Origin: Lepus europaeus
Lineage: Eukaryota > Chordata > Mammalia > Lagomorpha > Leporidae
Direction of reading: 5' to 3'
DNA: 64,000 nucleotides
NCBI RefSeq assembly: GCF_033115175.1
Contig: NC_084845.1
Span: forward strand, 1,304,501-1,368,500
Shown one piece after another: positions 22,801-34,634 of the stretch. The position numbers and the translations under genes are program-made. Numbering within the stretch: the first letter of the stretch is position 1; each line of letters starts with the position of its first letter. Below the pieces are notes generated by a model. The model saw only the letters and a program-made list of their open reading frames with translations. It was not told where the DNA came from and searched no databases.

Positions 22801-23060
22801 GACATGGTTTGCAATATGGGCTCTTGATGGCCGCCCCCCTAGTGCATGCATTAGGAGTGAAGCTAGGACCCAAACCCAGGTACCCCAATATGGGAAGCAG
22901 GTGCCCCAAGGGGTGTCTTTAGCTGATCTCCAAACACCCACCCCCAGCCACGTCTTTTGTAGGTGTCAAAACATCATACCGTACAAAGAATTTTTCAAAC
23001 ATGGCCAAGACTCTCCCACCGTAAATAGCATGCTTCTCATCAATATTTCTCTTCTTTCAG

Positions 23061-24973
23061 TGTGTTGGCATGGAACTGAGGATGAAGAACAGAGTATTTC
23101 TGCAAAAGGAATGTCACAAGTTAGGACTTTAAAGAAAAGTCTGTCTACCCAGAAGCCTCACCCTTGTGAAATGTGTGTCCCAATCCTGAAAGATGTTTTG
23201 CACCTAGCTGATCTACCTGGGCAGAGACCGAACTCTTCTAGAATATATGCACACCTTCGCCAGGACCAAAAGCATTGTAGTGCGAAGGATTCACTCAGAA
23301 GACATGTGGATAGAGCCTCCCTTCTGAAGAACTTCATATACCATTTGTCAGAGAAGCCCTCCTTTTGTAGAAAGATTAGAAAGGACTTCCTCACCAAGTG
23401 GGGCCTTCTTCACTCCCAAGCCATTCCCAAAGTGGAAAAGCCAAACAAGACCACTGATTGTAGGGAGACCTTTCACTGTGGAGATAGTCATCACCAGTCA
23501 GATGAGTGCAGAAAAGCTTCCGACCAGAGACATACTGCTGTTCAGCGTCCAAGAGTATGTTCTGGAGAAAGCACTTATGAGTCAAGCAAATGTGGAACTG
23601 CCTTCCGTGACAAATACTCACTTGTTCCATTCCAGAGAGCCCGCAATGGAGGAAGACCTTATGAGTGCAGTGAATGTGGAAAATCTTTTAGCCAAAAAGC
23701 TACCCTTATCATACACCGGAGAGTTCATACTGGAGAAAAGCCATATAAATGTGACAAATGTGATAAGTCTTTTAGTCAAAGCTCCAACCTTATTGAGCAC
23801 TGCAGAACTCACAGTGGGGAAAGGCCTTATGAGTGCAGGGAATGTGGGAAGGCCTTTGGGTGCAAATCCAACCTTGTTCGGCACCAGAGAACTCACACAG
23901 GAGAAAGGCCTTATGCATGTGTTGAGTGTGGGAAATTCTTTAGACAGAGCTTCAGCCTCGTTGAACACCAGAGAATTCACACTACAGCAAGGCCTTACGC
24001 CTGTGGCCAGTGTGAGAAATCCTTCAGTCAAAAAGCCACTCTAATTATACACCAGAGAGTTCACACTGGAGAAAGGCCATATAAGTGTGGGGTATGTGGA
24101 AAATCCTTTAGTCAAAGCTCCAACCTTATTGAACACTACAGAATTCACACTGGAGAAAGGCCTTATGAGTGCACAGAATGTGGCAAAGCCTTTAGTCAAA
24201 GAGCCACCCTCATTAGACACCAGAGAATTCACACTGGAGAAAGGCCTTATGAGTGTACAGAATGTGGTAAATTCTTTAGACAAAACTTCAGCCTTATTGA
24301 ACACCGTAGAATTCACACTACAACAAAAATTTATGAATGTGGCCAGTGTGGAAAAGCCTTCAGCCAAAGAGCCACCCTCATTAGACACCAGAGGGTTCAC
24401 ACTGGAGAAAGGCCTTACGAGTGTGGAGAATGTGGGAAAGCCTTTGGCTACAAATCCAAACTTGATCGACACCAGAGAACTCACACAGGAGAAAGGCCTT
24501 ATGAGTGTGGTGAGTGTGGGAAATTCTTTAGGCAAAGCTACAGCCTAGTTGAACACCAGAGAATTCACACCAGAGCAAGGCCTTTTGAGTGTGACCAGTG
24601 TGGGAAATCCTTTAGCCGAAGAGCTGCTTTCATAAAGCACCAGAGAGTTCACACTGGAGAAAAGCCTTACAATTGTGGTGAATGTGGGAAGTCTTTTAGT
24701 CGGAGCACCAGCCTTATCCAGCACTGTAGAATTCACACTGGAGAAAGACCGTATGAGTGTGACCAGTGTGGAAAATCCTTCCGGCAAAAGTCTGTCCTCA
24801 TTCAACATCAGGTAGTTCACACTGGAGAAAGGCCCTATGAATGCAGCAAGTGTGGGAAGTCCTTTAGCCAACGCTCCAGCTTTTTTCAGCACCAAAAATG
24901 TCACACCATGGGGAGGCCTCGTGAAGGCAGGAGATGTGGGAAATCCCTCAACCCCAAGCCTAATGTCATTTAG
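23061..24973 (+). CDS. KZFP-A zinc-finger exon, 15 C2H2 fingers
   Basis: The acceptor TCTCTTCTTTCAG is followed by TGTGTTGGCATGG; the G from KRAB-A completes the junction codon (valine), then [14 protein letters not shown] linker region carries [20 protein letters not shown], typical of the ZNF211/ZNF256 group, and degenerate finger-like segments ([23 protein letters not shown]). Fifteen intact C2H2 fingers run from about residue 267 to 681. Specificity residues (-1,2,3,6) are QATI, QSNE, CSNR, QFSE, QATI, QSNE, QATR, QFSE, QATR, YSKR, QYSE, RAAK, RTSQ, QSVQ and QSSQ. Linkers are TGE(K/R)P-like, with marked exceptions after fingers 4, 8 and 11. The product should act in the nucleus as a KRAB/TRIM28 repressor at a long DNA site. 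A TAG cuts a sixteenth finger before its first histidine. Confidence 0.92.
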
Positions 24974-25485
24974 CACCAGGAAGTCCACACTTGTGAAAGG
25001 CCTTAGAGCTACAGGAAACATGTTCTCTGTTTACTGTAATGACATGGAGAGAGCCTTTATGTGGAATCCGTTGGCCTGAAGATGAACCTCATACTTGCAG
25101 GGATCCAGAAAGGTGAAATTCCTCCTGAGTCCCAGGGGCTTACAGGAACAACTCTGCACACACTCTAGGCTGACTGGGGCCTTTACCAGAAGCCATCTCC
25201 CCTGTAGTGTCTTGCATAGCGTGTGTCGGTCACCCTGATGTGCTGAGGCAAGGCAGATGTCTGTTCTCTCCCATGTCTTGGAGGAAATCTTGAGTAGCCA
25301 GAGCCCTTGGAGTGGTGCCACGGGTCTGCATGCTGGCTGAGAGGGCCTTATGTGAGTTCAGGTTGAGGCTCATGGGAAGGCTTGCCTTCATGGAGATTCA
25401 GGGGCCCAGGTGGTCAGGTGATGTTTACAGACCCCAAATCACTGAATGGTAACTTCTTATGTAGCGTTGCTCTAATTTGTGTACT

Positions 25486-25491
25486 AATAAA
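25486..25491 (+). promoter_or_regulatory. KZFP-A polyadenylation signal
   Basis: AATAAA about 510 bp after the stop, followed by a T/CT-rich stretch suitable as a downstream element. Confidence 0.7.
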
Positions 25492-25509
25492 ATCTTTTTT
25501 TCTCCTCAT

Positions 25510-26400
25510 CTTCTACCAGGGAGCTCTGTTACCAGCTTTGGATAGGTGGAATTAAGAACTGGGCTCTGTATGAAAGGTTGGGCAGCTTTTATGGGGTCCC
25601 CACGTTGTATGCCTTAGTAGGGGCACATTAATGACAGAGTAGTCTGTTCTGTTGTGATTTGTTTACATTACTACCCAGGGAAGCAGGGCAGGGCTTTATG
25701 GTCTGATTTTTTTTGTCCTCAATGCCTCTTTTTTTTTTTTTTTCCTTTTTTAAGACTTTAGGCCACCCTAAAGAGGGGTCAGTTCAGTATTACTTGAAAT
25801 AACCTGATTTGTTCCATTATTCACACATAATGCCCAGCATTGTTGAGGAGAAGCTTTTCACCAGGTTTTATAAAGAGCCACATGCCCTGATGCTGGCAAC
25901 AGTGTTTAGAATATGGAGCCAGGTGCGTGCCATCGAAAGAAAAATACAAGATGCAGTGAACAGAGAATTTAGGAGCTAGCGGTCAAACAAATGGTGTGTG
26001 CTTCCTATAGCAGTGTACACTAAATCCCAGTGACCATGGCTGTGAGCAGTCACCACGCCCCCAAATCTGTGTTTGTCCTATGGTTGAGCTCATTGACAGA
26101 AAATATTAAGGCTTGGTGAATTCCCATTGTCTTTTGGAATGTACATCTGAAGTCTAAATGCTATACAGGCAAAAAGATGAGATAAAGAGATTCCTATAGG
26201 GATTCAGTGACTTATTTTTGTCCATCAGGTGTGTCTGTTGTCTCTGATCAAAGCAGCCTTTATTGCTCCCCAGTATTGCACTGCTTTGGGATTGCCTTTT
26301 CCCAGGTGTGAGGGGGGAGGTAACTGTGACTATGGGTGCCAGACCTGGTTTTCACAAAGTGGGGCATCTAGAATTTTTATTTTGCACCTTAAAAAATTTA
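25510..26400. other. Intergenic, nothing recognised
   Basis: A poly-T near 25730. No gene signal. Confidence 0.4.
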
Positions 26401-26405
26401 TTGTC

Positions 26406-26680
26406 CGTAGCCAGTGTTGTGCTGCAGCTTGTTAAATAGCCACTTGTGATGCCAGAATCTCGTATTAGAGTTCCAGTTTGAGTCCCAGCTGCTCCACTCC
26501 CAGGCCAGTTCTGCTAATGTACCTGGGAAAGCAGTGGATGATATAACTCGAGTACTTGGACTCCTGCCAACCATGTTGGATTCTCATAAGGAGTTTCAGG
26601 CCCCTGGTTTCAGGGACTGAACCAGTGGATGGAAGATCTCTCATTCTGCCTTTCAAAGAAATAAATAAATAAACCATTTA
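26406..26680 (+). mobile_element. C-repeat SINE, type 1, diverged and shortened
   Basis: GTAGCCAGTGTTGTGCTGC head and AAATAAATAAATAAACC tail. The 3' part of the body is deleted. Confidence 0.8.
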
Positions 26681-26689
26681 AAATTTATA

Positions 26690-27420
26690 TAATTGATGTG
26701 CAATAATGTATATGCATTTAAGTTATGCAATTTTAAGTTTTATGCATATAAACTCATGAACTGATCATAATCTCAGTGAACATGTTACAGTCACTCTGCC
26801 TTCCTCAGGCCTGCAGGTGTCATTTTGCATTCTTTAGAACTTTATATGAATTGAGTCATAAATGTGTGTACTTTTTTCTGATATATATTCATGCCTGACC
26901 GGTATTTAAAGCTTATTGTTGCATATGTAAATACTTCATTCTTTTCGTTGCTAAGTAGTATTCTGTTCAATGGATGTGCAGCTGTTTATCCATTCATCTA
27001 TTAGTAGACAGTTGCATAATTGCCAGTATTGTGCTGTTACAAAAAAAGCTGCAGTGAACATCGGCATACAGTTCTTTATATGGAAACATATTTCATTTCT
27101 CCATGGCTGATACTTTAGTTGAATGTCTCACTTTTTAAGAAATGCAAAATTCTGATCTAAACTTGTGTCCATTGAAGTCTCAATGGCAGTGTCCGTACCT
27201 GGTAGTCTGACTTTCTAATTTTAACTGTTGAATGTGTAATGTCATCTCACTGTGGTTTTGGTTGTGTTTCTCTGATGTTTCATTATATTGAGCATTTTTC
27301 ACCTGTTTATTTGCTACCTTTATAATATTTTCATAACATTTCTACTACTACTGGTCTATTTTAATTGGTTAATATTTTCATTAAAAATATGTTCAACAAC
27401 ACATGTTGCAACTATATTCT
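26690..27420 (-). mobile_element. Old L1 ORF2 3' end and 3' region (L1M class)
   Basis: Contains the same ordered landmarks as the young L1 here at 56140-56560 (TAGTATTCTGTTCAATGGAT, TTTATCCATTCATCTATT, GCTGCAGTGAACAT, TGTGGTTTTGGTTGTGTTTC), much diverged. Confidence 0.65.
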
Positions 27421-27523
27421 TCCACCATGTGAGTCACTTACTTGCTAAATGGAATAATTGAATCCTAGAAGAGTTATTTGCTTTACTATTGTGATATTCA
27501 TAGTGCCTAGACCCTATAATTTT

Positions 27524-27848
27524 TTTTTTTTTTGACAGGCAGAGTGGATAGTGAGAGAGAGACAGAGAGAAAGGTCTTCCTTTTTGCCGTTGGTTCACCC
27601 TCCAATGGCCGCTGCAGCCGGCGCATCTCGCTGATCTGAAGCCAGGAGCCAGGTGCTTCTCCTGGTCTCCCATGCGGGTGCAGGGCCCAAAGACTTGGGC
27701 CATCCTCCATTGCCTTCCCGGGCCATAGCAGAGAGCTGGCCTGGAAGAGGGGCAACCGGGATAGAATCCGGCGCCCCAACCAGGACTAGAACCCGGTGTG
27801 CCGGCGCCACAAGGCGGAGGATTAGCCTGTTAAGCCACAGCGCCGGCC
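27524..27848 (-). mobile_element. C-repeat SINE, type 2, with target duplication
   Basis: AGACCCTATAATTTT flanks both ends (left from 27509, right from 27849). Near-consensus and young. Confidence 0.93.
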
Positions 27849-28138
27849 AGACCCTATAATTTTATGTAAAGGTTAGTCTGCACTAACATATACTACATCC
27901 TGTTCTTTAGCCATTCAAAAAATAAACACACCTTGGTTTTGGTGTTTGTTAGCATCTCTGGTGTAAACATTCCCACTGTGGTCATTTCTAAGTTGCCAAA
28001 ATAATTTCAGTGAACATAAAGTTGGGAAGAGTTGTGCAGTAGCACATCACGGCGTTTCATTTCCACCACACTGAAAATGGTAGCCAGAAGTAAACTCAAG
28101 CACATATGTAGAGCTACATACAAATAAAATAACAGTAG

Positions 28139-28475
28139 GGGCTGGCACTGTGGCATAGTGGATTAAGGCCCCAGTCTACAGTGCCAGCATCCCATATGGG
28201 CGCCGGTTCGAGTCCCGGCTGCTCCACTTTCGATCAGCTCTCTGCTGTAGCCTGGGAAGGCAGTAGAGATGACTCAAGTCCTTGTGCCCCTGTACCCGCG
28301 TGGGAGACCCAGAAGAAACTCCTGGCTCCTGCCTTCAGATCAGCACCAGTCCAACCACGGCGGCCAACTAGGGAGTGAACCAGCCGATGGAAGACCTCTC
28401 TTTCTCTCTCTGCCTCTGCTTCTCTTGCTGTGTAACTCTGACTTTTGAGTAAATAAATCTAAAAGTAAAAACAGT
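28139..28475 (+). mobile_element. C-repeat SINE, type 1
   Basis: Complete copy. AAATAACAGTA before it and AAAAACAGTAAA after it suggest the target site. Confidence 0.88.
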
Positions 28476-28479
28476 AAAA

Positions 28480-29005
28480 ATAAGTGACATTTTCAGTGCA
28501 TATTATGTTTACTCTTTTGAAATAGTTAACAAATTGTGTATATTTAATGGATACAATTTGTTTTTTGATAATACTTAAACCTTTCAAACCAAAAATGTCC
28601 CCCTGCTTTTTTAATACATGTCTGGCAACATTAAAATATTTCATGTTCTACCCTTTGTAATGAGTATTTCTAAATACACAAATGCAAAGGAATACATTAT
28701 GCTGCTCCATTAACATTCCCCAGGGTTCCATCCATATGTGATTGTTCTTGTTTTATCCATCCCAGCACTTACTGGCTTGTTTTACTTACATTGCCAACAT
28801 CTTGATTTTTAATGCCTAATCTCATAATGTTAGAACCCTTATTTCCTAATAATGTGTTAAAATATTTGTGGCATCAATTATATAGTCAGTGCTCAGTTTT
28901 CTCCATTGTCTCAAAGATGTTCTTTGAAGTATTCAGATCCAAAATGTACCTGTATGACTTTTTTTTTCAGATGTAAGGAAATTATTTTTTTAGAAAACTT
29001 TTTTT
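28480..29005. other. Intergenic, AT-rich, perhaps degraded L1
   Basis: Text such as GGGTTCCATCCATATGTGATTG is L1-like, but too weak to assign. Confidence 0.3.
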
Positions 29006-29006
29006 A

Positions 29007-29325
29007 GGGCCAGCGCTGCAGCTCACTTGGCTAATCCTCCGCCTGCGGTGCTGGCACCCCGGGTTCTAGTCCTGGTTGGGGTGCCAGATTCTGTCTCAGT
29101 TGTTCCTCTTCCAGTCCAGCTCTCTGCTGTGGCCGGGGAGTGCAGTGGAGGATGGCCCAAGTCCTTGGGCCCTGCACCTGCATGGGAGACCTGGAAAAGC
29201 ACTTGGCTTTGAATCAGTGTGGTGCGCCAGCCACAGCGGCCATTGGGGGGTGAACCAACGGTAAAGGAAGACCTTTCTCTCTATCTCTCTCACTGTCCAC
29301 TCTGCCTGTCAAAAAGAAAAAAAAA
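29007..29325 (+). mobile_element. C-repeat SINE, type 2
   Basis: Complete, with a CTGCCTGTCAAAAAG tail. Confidence 0.9.
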
Positions 29326-29770
29326 GTGGCCTGTGACACAGCAGGAAGCTATACAATGTGACAGTGTGTTTTGCTAGAACACTGCAGCCCAGCCTGGAAG
29401 CAAAACACATTTCTTTACCTTATGTTCCAGGTATCCCAAATGGTTATGAAGTGTGTGGTAATTTCACTTTAGCACTGTTTAGCGAAAAACAAGCATCTTA
29501 AAGTTGTGTGACAGTGTGTGAAACTTACCTATCAACACAACCTGGACTCACCCATGTTATACCACATCCACAAAAGGAAATACATGTGATGTACATGAGA
29601 CACAACTGACATTTACAAAGAACCAAGGACCTGTGTGTTAGGACAGAATTGTGGCCACACAGATATCAATATTGCACAGAGATTGTGAGCCATACCTGTG
29701 GTAGGATGTCCCAGAGGCTCGTGTGTGGGTCACACACACACTGTATTTCTATTGCTATAGAAAGCTCTAT
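29326..29770. other. Intergenic, nothing recognised
   Basis: Two related GTGTGACAGTGTGTG-type motifs occur, without an assigned repeat. Confidence 0.35.
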
Positions 29771-30100
29771 GGCAGGTGCCACAGCTCAATAGGGTAATCC
29801 TCTGCCTGTGGCACCGGCACACTGGGTTCTAGTCCCAGTCAGGGTGCCGGATTCTGTCTAGGTTGTTCCTCTTCCAGTCCAGCTCTCCGCTATGGCCCAA
29901 GAGTGCAGTGGAGCATGGCCCAAGTGCTTGGACCCTGCACCCGCATGGGAGACCAGGAGAAGCACCTGGCTCCTGGCTTTGGATCAGCGCAGTGTGCCAG
30001 CCACAGCGGCCATTTGGGGGTGAACCAATGGAAGGAAGACCTTTCTGTCTCTCACTGTCCACTCTGCCTTTCAAAAAAAGAGAGAAAAGAAAAGAAAGAA
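29771..30100 (+). mobile_element. C-repeat SINE, type 2, with target duplication
   Basis: AGAAAGCTCTA occurs before the head and after a GAAAAGAAAAG-interrupted tail. Confidence 0.9.
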
Positions 30101-30527
30101 AGCTCTAGCCTTTGCTTGTTTTCATTTGGTTGATATTCATTTATTTCCATAACACATGGCAGCCTGTATCTACTAAGTGTAATGATGTACCTGGTCAGGA
30201 AAGAACAATCTCCCACTTCCTGAAGATTGACAAAGTGCTGGTGACAATCACAACAGGAAGATTGATGATCCCTTGGCATAACCTGAGACTCATGTAAGAT
30301 GACTGAGTGGAAGAGGGTGTGAGAAGGTGGAGCTTCAGGAACAGAAGTCAGCATTTAGCAATGGCTCCCTCCATAAGAGTCTATTTCTGTTAATCACAGT
30401 TAACATGCAGAAGCCACATCCACCTCTCCCTGAACCCTGTACCAAGGCCCAGGAGACTTCAGTGATTCAGACTTGGGTCTCTACCTTTTCCAGTGACAGA
30501 GTAAAAGATTATAACCTCATCCATAAG

Positions 30528-30771
30528 GATGGCGCTGTGGCATAGCAGGTAAAACTACCTCCTGCAGTGCCAGCACCCCATATGGGTGCCGGTTCAAGTC
30601 CCGGCTGCTGCACTTCCAATCCAGCCCTCTGTTATGGCCTAGGAAAGCAGGAGAAGATGGCCCAAGTCCTTGGGCTCCTGCACCCATGTGGGAGACCCAG
30701 AAGAAGCTCCTGGCTTCAGATCAGCTCAGCTCCAGCTGTTTCAGCCAATTGGGGAGTGAACCAGTGGAAGA

Positions 30772-30822
<51 letters not shown>

Positions 30823-30880
30823 TTCTCCTCCACTCTGTGTAATTCTGACTTTCAAATAAATAAATCTTTTTTAAAAAATA
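30528..30880 (+). mobile_element. C-repeat SINE, type 1, with expanded (CT)n
   Basis: Includes about 40 bases of (CT)n. AACCTCATCCAT to the left and AATCTCATCCAT to the right form the likely target duplication. Confidence 0.9.
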
Positions 30881-30884
30881 ATCT

Positions 30885-31640
30885 CATCCATGTCTGAAGG
30901 CAGACATTGCCCCCTGACCTATGACTTTTCCACTGTCGGTGACCTTAAAGGTCATGGTCATGACCCTCACTTGGCAGAAATGAGGATATTTGGAATTGGC
31001 CCAGGGAACCCTGTATTAGGATGTGAGGCTAGGGAACTGTGGGCTCCTGATCTTGCTGAGTAAGGCTTCACTGTCTTCCATGTGGGTGACCTACGGCTTC
31101 CTTCTTAATTCTACTATATTACTCATGCCTGGCTGGTAGGCAAGGCCTCCTTCTAACCACAGTCCCTGCTGCTTTCACTGTTCTGGTCCCACATGATTTT
31201 GCTGGATCTTCTTGTTACTATTATTAGAATCCTTGGAAAAGAATATATTCCTTCTAAACACAAATCCTCACCCAGTACACAGCACATTCTGTCCTCAATC
31301 TTCTTTGTTTTAGAATCCACAGCAAAGACTCCCATCAGCCCATTCTGACTGGGTGAGGTGTCCTGGCAACCTAGTTAGCAGGGTGGTGGATGGCAGGATC
31401 TTAGAGAAGGGGTTGAGTCAAGTAGGCCTCAGGGTATCTTCCTAATCAAAACAATCTCTAACACAAGGCCGCTGAGGTGTCCACAGTCTGAGCTTAATTC
31501 CCGGGCCGGGGCTAGGCTCCTCTGCTGGTACAGATGATCTTAGAGGCTTTGTACCACATCCTCAAGTGAGCACAGCCTAGATATGCACTCAGTTTCAGCC
31601 TCTTTTTCTCACTTTTTAGTTTTCTAGAAATGTTGATCTT
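30885..31640. other. Intergenic, nothing recognised
   Basis: Moderate GC, no repeats named and no convincing open frame. Confidence 0.4.
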
Positions 31641-31955
31641 TTGGGACTAGCTAAGCCTCTGCCTGCGGCGCCGGCATCCCATATGGGCACCAGTTCATGT
31701 CCTGGCTGCTCCTTTTCTGATCCAGCTCAATGCTGTGGCCTCGGAAATAAGTGGAAGATGCCCCAAGTCCTTGGGCCTCTGCACCCACATGGGAGACCCA
31801 GAAGAAGCTCCTGGCTTCTGGCTTTGGATCGGCACAGCTCTGGCTGTTGTGGCCATTTGGGGAGTGAACCAGCAGTGGGAAGACCTCTCTCTTTGTCTCT
31901 TCCTCTGTCTGTCTGTAACTCTATCTCTCAAGTAAATAAATAAAACCTAAAAAGA
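31641..31955 (+). mobile_element. C-repeat SINE, type 1
   Basis: Slightly shortened head and an AAATAAATAAAACC tail. Confidence 0.87.
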
Positions 31956-32207
31956 AATGTTTATCTTTCACAAATATCTGCCCTCCCTGTAGACACTGCC
32001 ACAGCATGTACAGGTGACATAACAATCACTTCCCAGTAAGGAGGTGACCTCACAGCATTCCAAATGTTTATCTTTAGGGTAAAGATGTCCCCTTTGCATA
32101 TGTGCTCAAACCATGATCATGGCAGCCACTGTCAGGGCAGGAAAAGGTATTTGGCAAGTGGCTCTTGTCTTCAGGTAAGTATAGGCTTTTAAAATTAATA
32201 GCGTCTG

Positions 32208-32464
32208 GAGCCAGCGCTGTTTTGTAGTGGGTAAAGCCGCCACCTGCAGTGCTGGCATCCCATATTGGCGCTGGTTTGAGACCCGGCTGCTCTTCTTCCA
32301 ATCCAGCTCTCTGCTATGGCCTGGGAAAGCAGTAGAGGATGGCCCAAGTCCTTGGGCCCCTGCACCCACACGGGAAGACCGGGAGGAAGCTCCTGGCTCC
32401 TGGCTGCAGATCGGCTCAGCTACAGCCATTGTGGCCAATTGGGGAATGAACCAGCAGATAGAAG

Positions 32465-32510
<46 letters not shown>

Positions 32511-32563
32511 CCTTCTCTCTTTGTAATTCTGACTTTCACATAAATAAATAAATCTTTAAAAAA
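32208..32563 (+). mobile_element. C-repeat SINE, type 1, with target duplication
   Basis: ATAGCGTCTG is repeated at both edges. It contains a (CT)n of about 40 bases. Confidence 0.92.
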
Positions 32564-32569
32564 TGGATA

Positions 32570-33295
32570 GCGTCTGTAGCAAGAAATTAAGCAGAAAATG
32601 TTACATGGCAAAAATAATTGGAATTGCTGGGTTCGGTACACAAACACTGAAATGAATCTATGCAAGGAAGAATTTTGTGTAGGAAAGGAGGCAGAATATC
32701 CCATCATCCAACCATTCCCGACATATCGCATCATCTCTCCAGCGTGGCACTGGACAACTTCTTTCCTTCCTTTTCCATTGACTTCACATAATGAACTCCA
32801 GAAAACAGACTCTAAAGCCTTGCTCTACATATACTTGAAGATCAAGATAGTGACATTTGTTTCTGTCTACTGAAATCATGCAGTTTATGTCTGAGTGACA
32901 CTGCGGTGTGCGCTTTCTGCATTTTCTATGGGTTCCTGCTCTTCTGAATGGACGGGTGAAAACATTGTCATCAAAAATTTCTGTGATGGGGAGCAAATTT
33001 TAAACCTTTATAATCCCTACAGTGATTGATTAAGTGTTTAATCACTAAAGATGTTCTGAGCAGGAATGAACAATGCCTTTGCTACTCAAATCATAAATGA
33101 CATGTAACCAGATTTTAAAGTCCACTGATCTCCTAATTCCTTGATAGAGTTTTTATGCTTTTGCCCTCACAGTCCCTCAGATCCTCAAACTCTTTCCTTG
33201 GGTTTTTACCATGACATCCCTCCCTGTTTCCAACCAGCAGTCATAAACTGTTTTATTCCAAGAAACTCAATCTTGAATGATGCCTTATGAGTTGA
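32570..33295. other. Intergenic, nothing recognised
   Basis: Unique-looking DNA up to the MaLR LTR. Confidence 0.35.
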
Positions 33296-34076
33296 TGTAT
33301 TAGTCTGCTTTTTGCTACTTTAACTAAAATATCTAAGGGGAGTTTCTTAGGGAAGGAAAGATTTCTTTCCGCTTGCAGCTTGGAGGTTCCAGTCCAGGGT
33401 TGGCAGGATTAGGTGGCCTCAGAGTCTGGTGGAAGCTCATTGTGGCAGGTGCAGAGGCACACAGTGAGCCATGAAGCACAGAAAGCAGCTAGGCAGAACC
33501 CAGACTCAAATAATCCTCTCACGAACACCACACCTCCTGAGAGCAGGCCCCCCGTGACCTAAAGACCTCACACCAGATCCTCTTCTCAGATACAATAATT
33601 AGGTCCAGTCTCCAACTTTAGTGGGCAGTTTTATTTATTTATTTATTTTTGACAGGCAGAGTGGACAGTGAGAGAGAGAGACAGAGAGAAAGGTCTTCCT
33701 TTGCCGTTGGTTCACTCTCCAATGGCCACTGCGGCTGGCACGCTGCAGCCGGCGCACCGCACTGATCCGAAGCCAGGAGCCAGGTGCTTCTCCTGGTCTC
33801 CCATGGAGTGCAGGGCCCAAGCACTTGGGCCATCCTCCACTGCCTTCCCGGGCCATGGCAGAGAACTGGCCCTGGAAGAGGGGCAACCGGGAGAGAATCC
33901 GGTGCCCTGACTGGGGCTAGAACCCGGTGTGCCGGCGCCGCAAGCGGAGGATTAGCCTATTGAGCCATGGCGCCAGCCAGTCAGTCTCCAACTTTAATCC
34001 ATTAATCATTAACATTAAGATCCATGTCAACACCTAAATGAGTTTGGCATAGATAAGTCCTACTCAAGCCATGACA
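33296..34076 (-). mobile_element. Ancient MaLR-type solo LTR (MLT1/MST-like), split by a SINE
   Basis: Left end TGTATTAGTCTGC and right end ATGACA give TG...CA boundaries on the minus strand. Internal text (CTTGGAGGTTCCAGTCCA, GGTGGCCTCAGAG) fits ERVL-MaLR LTRs. About 440 bp without the SINE at 33621-33981. Old and diverged. Confidence 0.55.
33621..33981 (-). mobile_element. C-repeat SINE, type 2, inserted in the LTR
   Basis: A perfect 15-bp duplication, CAGTCTCCAACTTTA, flanks it at 33606-33620 and 33982-33996. Eight extra bases, GTGGGCAG, lie between the left duplication and the tail. Confidence 0.92.
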
Positions 34077-34130
34077 TCTGGGTATTTTCATAACACTGCC
34101 CTGATAAGACATTGCACTTAATTAATTAAT

Positions 34131-34459
34131 TTTAAAGATTTATTTAGTTTAGTTGAAAGGCAGAATTAAAGAGTGTGGGAGGCAGAGACAGAGAGGGCGA
34201 AAGAGAGATCTTCCTTCTGCTGGTTCACTCCCCAAATGGCCATGATGACTGGAGCTGGGCCAGTCTGAAGCCAAGAGCTTCTTCCAGGTCTTCCACATGG
34301 GTACAGAGGTCCAAGTAGCTGGGCCATCTTCCACTGCTTTCCCAGGCATATTAGCAGGGAGCTGGTCAGAAGTGGAGCAGCTGGGACTTGAACTGGCATC
34401 AATATGGGACGCTGGCACTGCAGGTGGAGGCCTAACCTGCTATGCCACAGAGTCAGCCA
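34131..34459 (-). mobile_element. C-repeat SINE, type 1
   Basis: Reverse copy from TTTTAAAGATTTATTTAG to GCCACAGAGTCAGCC. Confidence 0.87.
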
Positions 34460-34475
34460 CTGAAGAGGTAAACAT

Positions 34476-34632
34476 GATGGGAGACCAGGAGAAGCACCTG
34501 GCTCCTGCCTTCGGATCAGCGAGATGCGCCGGCCGCAGCGGCCATTGGAGGGTGAACCAACGGAAAAAGGAAGACCTTTCTCTCTGTCTCTCTCTCACAC
34601 TGTCCACTCTGCCTGTGCAAAAAAAAAAAAGA
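34476..34632 (+). mobile_element. C-repeat SINE, type 2, 5' truncated
   Basis: Begins in mid-body at GATGGGAGACCAGGAGAAGC and keeps the 3' half and tail. Confidence 0.88.
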
Positions 34633-34634
34633 AG

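Noticed and set aside
22721-23060. Upstream extension of the KZFP-A finger frame
   Set aside because: A strong acceptor at 23060 and the phase of KRAB-A show this part is intronic.
23478-25021. Long frames in other phases and on the minus strand over the finger exons
   Set aside because: Periodic finger DNA gives open shadow frames. They have no domain of their own. The same applies at 49454-50056.
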